A program made the position numbers and the translations under genes. Below the pieces are notes generated by a model, which had not been told where the DNA came from, did no database searches, and saw only the letters and a program-made list of their open reading frames with translations. DNA of 64,000 bases from Kiritimatiellia bacterium (lineage in GTDB: Bacteria > Verrucomicrobiota > Kiritimatiellia > RFP12 > UBA1067). Positions 60,801 through 64,000 of the stretch are shown here, piece after piece (position 1 is the first letter of the stretch; each line of letters opens with the position of its first letter). The stretch is from contig JAILJX010000008.1 of the NCBI GenBank assembly GCA_024694365.1, positions 38,987 through 102,986 on the forward strand, in the 5' to 3' direction.

Positions 60801-61865
60801 ATGCGCTTTGTCCATCCATGGCTTCTTTCCCTGCTCCTTGCGGTTCCGCTCGTCGGACTTTTCGCCGTGTATCTCCGTGCACGCCGCGAGAAAGCTCTCG
60901 CCCTGCTTACGCTGAATCCCCCAAAAGCCCCGCTTGCGGGAGTCCAGGCCGCATGCATGCTTGTCGGGCTGGCGCTCGTCATCTTCTCCGCGTCACGTCC
61001 GCAATGGGGGCAGCGCGATGCGGCCGGCAAGATAGTGCGCCTGAGCCGCAACGCGATAATAGTCCTCGACGTCTCGCGCTCAATGCTCGCGGAGGATGTC
61101 GGAAGCCGCCTCGGGCAGGCCAAGACGGGCGCTGCCGAACTTATCGGCGGACTCCTCGCGACCAATGGCGTCTCCGCGGCAGGAGGAAGCTGCGCTCTTG
61201 TGACGTTCGCCGGCTCGGGGACCATACTGTGTCCGCTTACCGACGACCGCGCATTCCTTGAGCGGACTCTCTCCAATCTCTCCGAGCTTTCCGCGAAGGG
61301 CGGGAACACCAGCATCGCGTCGGGAATAGAACGCGCTCTCGAACTCATTCCGGGCGAAGACGGGACCGGTCCGAAAACGGAACGCGACACCGCGATCGTC
61401 CTGCTGTCCGACGGAGGCGATCTCGAGGGCCGCGCGCTCGCGGCGGCCGAGACGGCCAAGTCGCGCGGCGTGCCGATCCTGGCCGTCGGCGTGGGAAGGG
61501 CTGATGTCGCCTCGCCGATCCCTTGGCGCGGGCGCACCCTGGTCGACAACGGGCGCGAGGTTCTCGTGAAGCTTGAACCCGCGACCCTCAGGGCCATAGC
61601 CGAAAAATCCGGCGGCGACTACATAGAGCTCGGCGCGGAGCGGTCCGCAGGCCGCGCCGGACGCACCCTGTATGACATATACGACGATTTCATCCACCAT
61701 GTCGCCATCGAGGAGCAGGCGGAGGAGGACATGCGCGCAGGCCAAAGCCTCACGGAGCGCTTTCAGTGGTTTCTCGTTCCTGGATTGGCGCTCCTGATTC
61801 TCGGGGCCGCCTGCTCAAAAGGACGTTTTCGCCGTTCGCGCGATGCACAGTCCGGAAAAATTTGA
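60801..61865 (+). CDS. BatA/BatB-like membrane protein with von Willebrand A domain
   Basis: The 354-residue protein has two N-terminal membrane helices (about 6-26 and 49-69). A vWA domain covers about 80-290 with the MIDAS motif DVSRSM, the Thr/Asp positions in LTDDRAFLE and LSDGGDLEG. A final membrane helix (about 320-338) completes the layout of BatA/BatB (Bacteroides aerotolerance) proteins, which usually form part of a MoxR-Bat cluster. No MoxR, BatD or DUF58 gene is in the window. It follows the methyltransferase after 10 nt. Confidence 0.85.
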   Translation: MRFVHPWLLSLLLAVPLVGLFAVYLRARREKALALLTLNPPKAPLAGVQAACMLVGLALVIFSASRPQWGQRDAAGKIVRLSRNAIIVLDVSRSMLAEDVGSRLGQAKTGAAELIGGLLATNGVSAAGGSCALVTFAGSGTILCPLTDDRAFLERTLSNLSELSAKGGNTSIASGIERALELIPGEDGTGPKTERDTAIVLLSDGGDLEGRALAAAETAKSRGVPILAVGVGRADVASPIPWRGRTLVDNGREVLVKLEPATLRAIAEKSGGDYIELGAERSAGRAGRTLYDIYDDFIHHVAIEEQAEEDMRAGQSLTERFQWFLVPGLALLILGAACSKGRFRRSRDAQSGKI

Positions 61866-61871
61866 TATAAT
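61863..61871 (+). promoter_or_regulatory. Extended -10 promoter of the NifU-like gene
   Basis: TGATATAAT is followed by a 33-nt leader with Shine-Dalgarno AGGAG. It overlaps the final codons of the vWA gene and probably also transcribes tRNA-Val. Confidence 0.7.
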
Positions 61872-61904
61872 ATCCTTCAACAGCCATTTCAGGAGATGCA
61901 ACCG

Positions 61905-62126
61905 ATGGAAGACAAGATCAAAGCGAAACTCGAAGAACTGCGCGGCGGCCTGCAGGCCGACGGCGGAGATTGCGAACTCGTCAAGATCGACGGCAAGGTC
62001 GTCTACCTGAAACTCGTCGGCCACTGCGGATCGTGCCCGTTCGCGATGATGACCCTGAAGCAGGGTATCGAGATCGCTCTTCAGGAGATAGATCCCGAGA
62101 TCACCGTCGAGCGCGTGATGGAGTGA
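61905..62126 (+). CDS. NifU C-terminal domain protein (iron-sulfur scaffold)
   Basis: The 73-residue protein matches the NifU-like C-terminal domain, with LRGGLQADGGDCELVKIDGK and the metal-binding CGSCPFAMMTLKQGIE. Such proteins carry or transfer Fe-S clusters, which suits a genome with many ferredoxin-type enzymes. ATG 61905 is 9 nt after AGGAG; ATG 61896 touches the Shine-Dalgarno site and is less likely. tRNA-Val starts 6 nt after the stop. Confidence 0.9.
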   Translation: MEDKIKAKLEELRGGLQADGGDCELVKIDGKVVYLKLVGHCGSCPFAMMTLKQGIEIALQEIDPEITVERVME

Positions 62127-62132
62127 TTTTCA

Positions 62133-62209
62133 GGGCGGTTAGCTCAGTTGGTTAGAGCAGTTGCTTTACACGCAACGGGTCGGGGGTTCGAGTCCCTCAC
62201 CGCCCACCA
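62133..62209 (+). tRNA. tRNA-Val (anticodon TAC)
   Basis: The acceptor GGGCGGT pairs with ACCGCCC. The anticodon arm GTTGC-TTTACAC-GCAAC gives TAC. The T arm is GGGGG-TTCGAGT-CCCTC, which pairs except at the ends. CCA is encoded. It follows the NifU-like gene by 6 nt and borders a lower-GC accessory module. Confidence 0.95.
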
Positions 62210-62218
62210 TCCCTCTCT

Positions 62219-62329
62219 CGCCAATATCCAATGAGGGTAATGGAAATTGGCAACAATGGTATTGGCGACACTATCACATTGGCAACATTCAACTGCCCCC
62301 TACCCATCCGCTCTGACATGTGGTATAAT
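62219..62329 (+). promoter_or_regulatory. Repeat-bearing control region of the DUF3791/DUF3990 module
   Basis: Three direct repeats ATTGGCRACA lie at 62246-62255, 62261-62270 and 62278-62287. An inverse copy GCCAAT is at 62219-62224. The extended -10 TGGTATAAT (62321-62329) ends 9 nt before ATG 62339, with no Shine-Dalgarno site. The repeats are probably a binding array for an autoregulator. Confidence 0.6.
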
Positions 62330-62338
62330 AGCGCTATT

Positions 62339-62620
62339 ATGAAGTTGCACGAGGCGTCGATTAATAATGTAAGCGGCAAGCCGAAATCGTTTGCTGATAG
62401 TGACGCATATCGGAAAATCCACTTTGCAATCATGGCAATCGAAGCCGGCGCTGCACGCCTCGGCATCCCAGGTTGGCAGATGCATGACCGCCTCAAGGCT
62501 CAAGATCTCATACACAACCGGCTGCTGGCCCGCTATGACGATCTCCACACTCAGAGCATTGGCTGGGTCGCGGATGATATCGCCGAAGCCCTCGTCAATT
62601 GGGAGGCGGCTGCGAAATGA
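62339..62620 (+). CDS. DUF3791-like small protein, first gene of the accessory module
   Basis: The 93-residue protein is mostly helical. DAYRKIHFAIMAIEAGAARL and RYDDLHTQSIGWVADDIAEA resemble the DUF3791 pattern (YD.LHT..., then a DI helix). Relatives are encoded next to DUF3990 proteins in gut bacteria, as I recall. It could be an antitoxin or accessory subunit. Longer in-frame starts back to 62231 read through the repeats and promoter, so ATG 62339 is used. The stop overlaps the next ATG (ATGA). Confidence 0.65.
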   Translation: MKLHEASINNVSGKPKSFADSDAYRKIHFAIMAIEAGAARLGIPGWQMHDRLKAQDLIHNRLLARYDDLHTQSIGWVADDIAEALVNWEAAAK

Positions 62621-63111
62621 GACTGTTTCACGGTTCTTGCACAGAAGTGGTCAAACCGCTCGTCGGCATAGGTCGGGCGTTTGTCGATTTTGGGAAGGGG
62701 TTTTATCTGACAATCTTGCAGGATCAGGCCGAATCGTGGGCCAAGACCATTTCTGGGCGCCGGCCTGGACAGACTCCTGTTCTGAACGTTTACGACTTTG
62801 ACATTGAATCATGCAAAAAGGAGGGCTACCGGCATAGGTTCTTCGAGACGTATGACATGGAATGGCTGGATTATGTGGTAGACAGCCGGCATGGAGGATC
62901 GAAAAGCTCCGAATACGATGTGGTGGAAGGCGGTGTCGCCAACGACAAAGTCATCGACACGGTAGAAGACTACGAAAACGGCGTAATCACAGCAGAGCAG
63001 GCCTTGGGACAGTTGGCCTACCAGAAACTCAATCATCAGTTGTGCATCCTCAATCAAGAGGTCGCTGACAAATTTCTCGTCTTCATACGCAGCGAGGGGA
63101 TTTATCGATGA
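62617..63111 (+). CDS. DUF3990-like protein with an ADP-ribosyltransferase-type fold
   Basis: The 164-residue protein opens MRLFHGSCTEVVKPLVGIG and DFGKGFYLTILQDQAESWA, the DUF3990 signature, assigned to the ADP-ribosyltransferase superfamily. The early His, the G-G-F-Y-x-T strand and a later Q/E-rich motif (LGQLAYQKLNHQLCILNQE) would be the NAD-binding and catalytic parts. The middle holds WLDYVVDSRHGG. Such proteins are candidate toxins or modifiers. Overlaps with both neighbours (ATGA on each side) make a tight three-gene unit. GC is lower than in core genes. Confidence 0.7.
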   Translation: MRLFHGSCTEVVKPLVGIGRAFVDFGKGFYLTILQDQAESWAKTISGRRPGQTPVLNVYDFDIESCKKEGYRHRFFETYDMEWLDYVVDSRHGGSKSSEYDVVEGGVANDKVIDTVEDYENGVITAEQALGQLAYQKLNHQLCILNQEVADKFLVFIRSEGIYR

Positions 63112-63305
63112 GGGAGTCTGTGCTGCGGAGGAAAGAAGCGAGGCTTGTAATGAAGCTCGCAGAAGCTCTTGACATATCTCCAGAGAAGGCGCTAGACGTC
63201 TTGTACTCGACTAAGACATATAGGTTGCTAATGGAGCCAAAATACGGGATGCAGCTCATGAGCGACAATTATCTGCTAGAGGATATCTTGGCGGAGCTCA
63301 AGTAA
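63108..63305 (+). CDS. DUF3791-family small protein, third gene of the module
   Basis: The 65-residue protein has the DUF3791 shape: RKEARLVMKLAEALDISPEK, ALDVLYSTKTYRLLMEPKYG and a closing helix YLLEDILAELK. Pairing of this family with DUF3990 is why the whole unit is thought to be a toxin-antitoxin-like or regulatory module. Its ATG overlaps the DUF3990-like stop (ATGA). Confidence 0.65.
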   Translation: MRESVLRRKEARLVMKLAEALDISPEKALDVLYSTKTYRLLMEPKYGMQLMSDNYLLEDILAELK

Positions 63306-63347
63306 TCCAGAGGGCTGTAAACAAATGCAAGTAGCACCGATGTGCGA

Positions 63348-64000
63348 TGAAGAGGATGAAAATTATTACGTCGGTCGTGGTGGTATTCATCACATCGTGC
63401 GCCATTTGCGATGAATCGACGGAATTCGCAAGGGCGTTGAATGCGGGTGCGGATGCAAAGATGATACTTCGCATAGTCAATGCGGACGGAGTTCCCATTC
63501 CTGATGCTGAAGTGGAGTTCGGCTTTTGGAGCAACTATTCTCAGGGCGGATTCAAGAATTCCATATTGCGTTCCAATACTAATGGAGAGTGTGTTGTATC
63601 TGGCCGATGCAATGGCTCGTGTGTATGGAATGTTACAAAGCCGGGCTACTACCGTTCTCATGCCGAATGGTCTTTGTCCAACACGCAGTCTGCTCCTAAA
63701 GTCGTGGATGGTAAATGGCAACCATATGGTGCGACGAGAGAAATAGCACTTAAACAAATCGTTTCTCCTGTGGATTTGCCCAGCCTTGAATACACCCTTA
63801 TCAAGTGCCCGGTGTTTGACGAATGGCTGGGATTTGATCTTGGATGTTATTCTTGGGTGAAGCCGTATGGTAGCGGTCTCCACTCAGATGTGTTGATTAG
63901 GCTCCATGAAGAAGGTAACGGGGACACGGCGTTTTCAGCCTCGCTTGAGTTGTGTTTTACCAATAATCCATTTGCAGGGGCATATGTCCTGAAAAAGGAT
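63348..64000 (+). CDS. Exported hypothetical protein, 3' end outside window
   Basis: An open frame runs from ATG 63348 (or ATG 63357) to the window edge with no stop. It has a signal peptide (MKIITSVVVVFITSCAIC). A beta-sandwich-like repeat follows, with ILRIVNADGVPIPDAEVEF and later VVSGRCNGSCVWNVTKPGYY. These resemble carboxypeptidase-regulatory or Big-type domains of secreted proteins. AT content is higher than in the core genes. The Shine-Dalgarno AAGAGG falls inside codons 2-3, so the exact start is uncertain. Function unknown. Confidence 0.6.

Noticed and set aside
63269..63883. Minus-strand 204-codon frame near the right edge
   Set aside because: Opposite a plus-strand frame with signal peptide and domain-like sequence that runs off the window. 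The antisense product has no recognisable features.

Overview
The window looks like a chromosomal segment of an anaerobic, high-GC, diderm bacterium. The best guess is the PVC group, probably an intestinal Kiritimatiellota-like lineage. This is an inference from gene content, since no rRNA is present. Supporting signs are an oxygen-sensitive class III ribonucleotide reductase, a three-subunit [FeFe] hydrogenase, plant-polysaccharide hydrolases, a large surface protein with repeated W-G...NW modules, a secretin with PilM/N/O-like partners, and an AsmA-like protein. Genes are packed tightly: many start inside the preceding stop codon (ATGA, GTGA, TTGA or TGATG overlaps). There are no IS elements, prophage genes or CRISPR arrays.

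Layout. 1-5057: the SMC C-terminus, tRNA-Arg(CCT) followed almost at once by an OmpR-type two-component system, lysS and a MATE exporter. 5058-6010: a gene-poor stretch with a periodic 22-23 bp repeat array. 6046-10379: a ferredoxin-nitroreductase, a 21-residue-repeat exported protein, and nrdDG behind an NrdR-type box. 10381-22144: a polysaccharide-use locus with a double-GH43 enzyme, a NarL-type two-component system with an odd sensor domain, a GH51-like arabinofuranosidase and a 1507-residue surface protein. Three promoters here share one palindrome at a fixed distance from the -10 box. 22239-25438: a beta-helix protein and small envelope proteins. 25475-32617: tRNA-Leu and tRNA-Glu, an AsmA-like protein, rsmA, a eukaryotic-type hexokinase, a SurA-like isomerase, an NAD(P)HX dehydratase and a NamZ-like muramidase. 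32665-39400: the hydrogenase operon, then lemA and a partner. 39489-50542: a C39-like protein, the GuaA synthetase subunit, an acyltransferase, a lone ABC permease divergent from an AGE-family epimerase, truA, an mraY-like gene, argH and an ABC ATPase. 50697-61865: a secretin assembly operon, a TolA-like protein, ychF, thrC, a parvulin with a metal-binding tail, a SpoU methyltransferase and a BatA/B-like protein. 61905-64000: a NifU-like protein, tRNA-Val(TAC), and then a lower-GC accessory module (DUF3791-like, DUF3990-like ADP-ribosyltransferase fold, DUF3791) and an unfinished secreted protein.

Promoters are unusually easy to read. Almost all have the extended -10 form TGnTATAAT. In eight cases the -10 box ends only 6-9 nt before the start codon with no Shine-Dalgarno sequence, so those mRNAs should be leaderless or nearly so. 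Other genes in the same window have ordinary leaders and Shine-Dalgarno sites, so two initiation modes coexist.

Most interesting candidates: the leaderless-promoter architecture; the shared palindrome of the polysaccharide locus and the passenger-like sensor kinase inside it; the perfect inverted repeat around the hydrogenase -10 box; the mirror-image divergent promoter at 44.4 kb; the DUF3791/DUF3990 module next to tRNA-Val; and the 22-23 bp array at 5.2 kb. All functions are read from sequence motifs by eye; no database search was possible.
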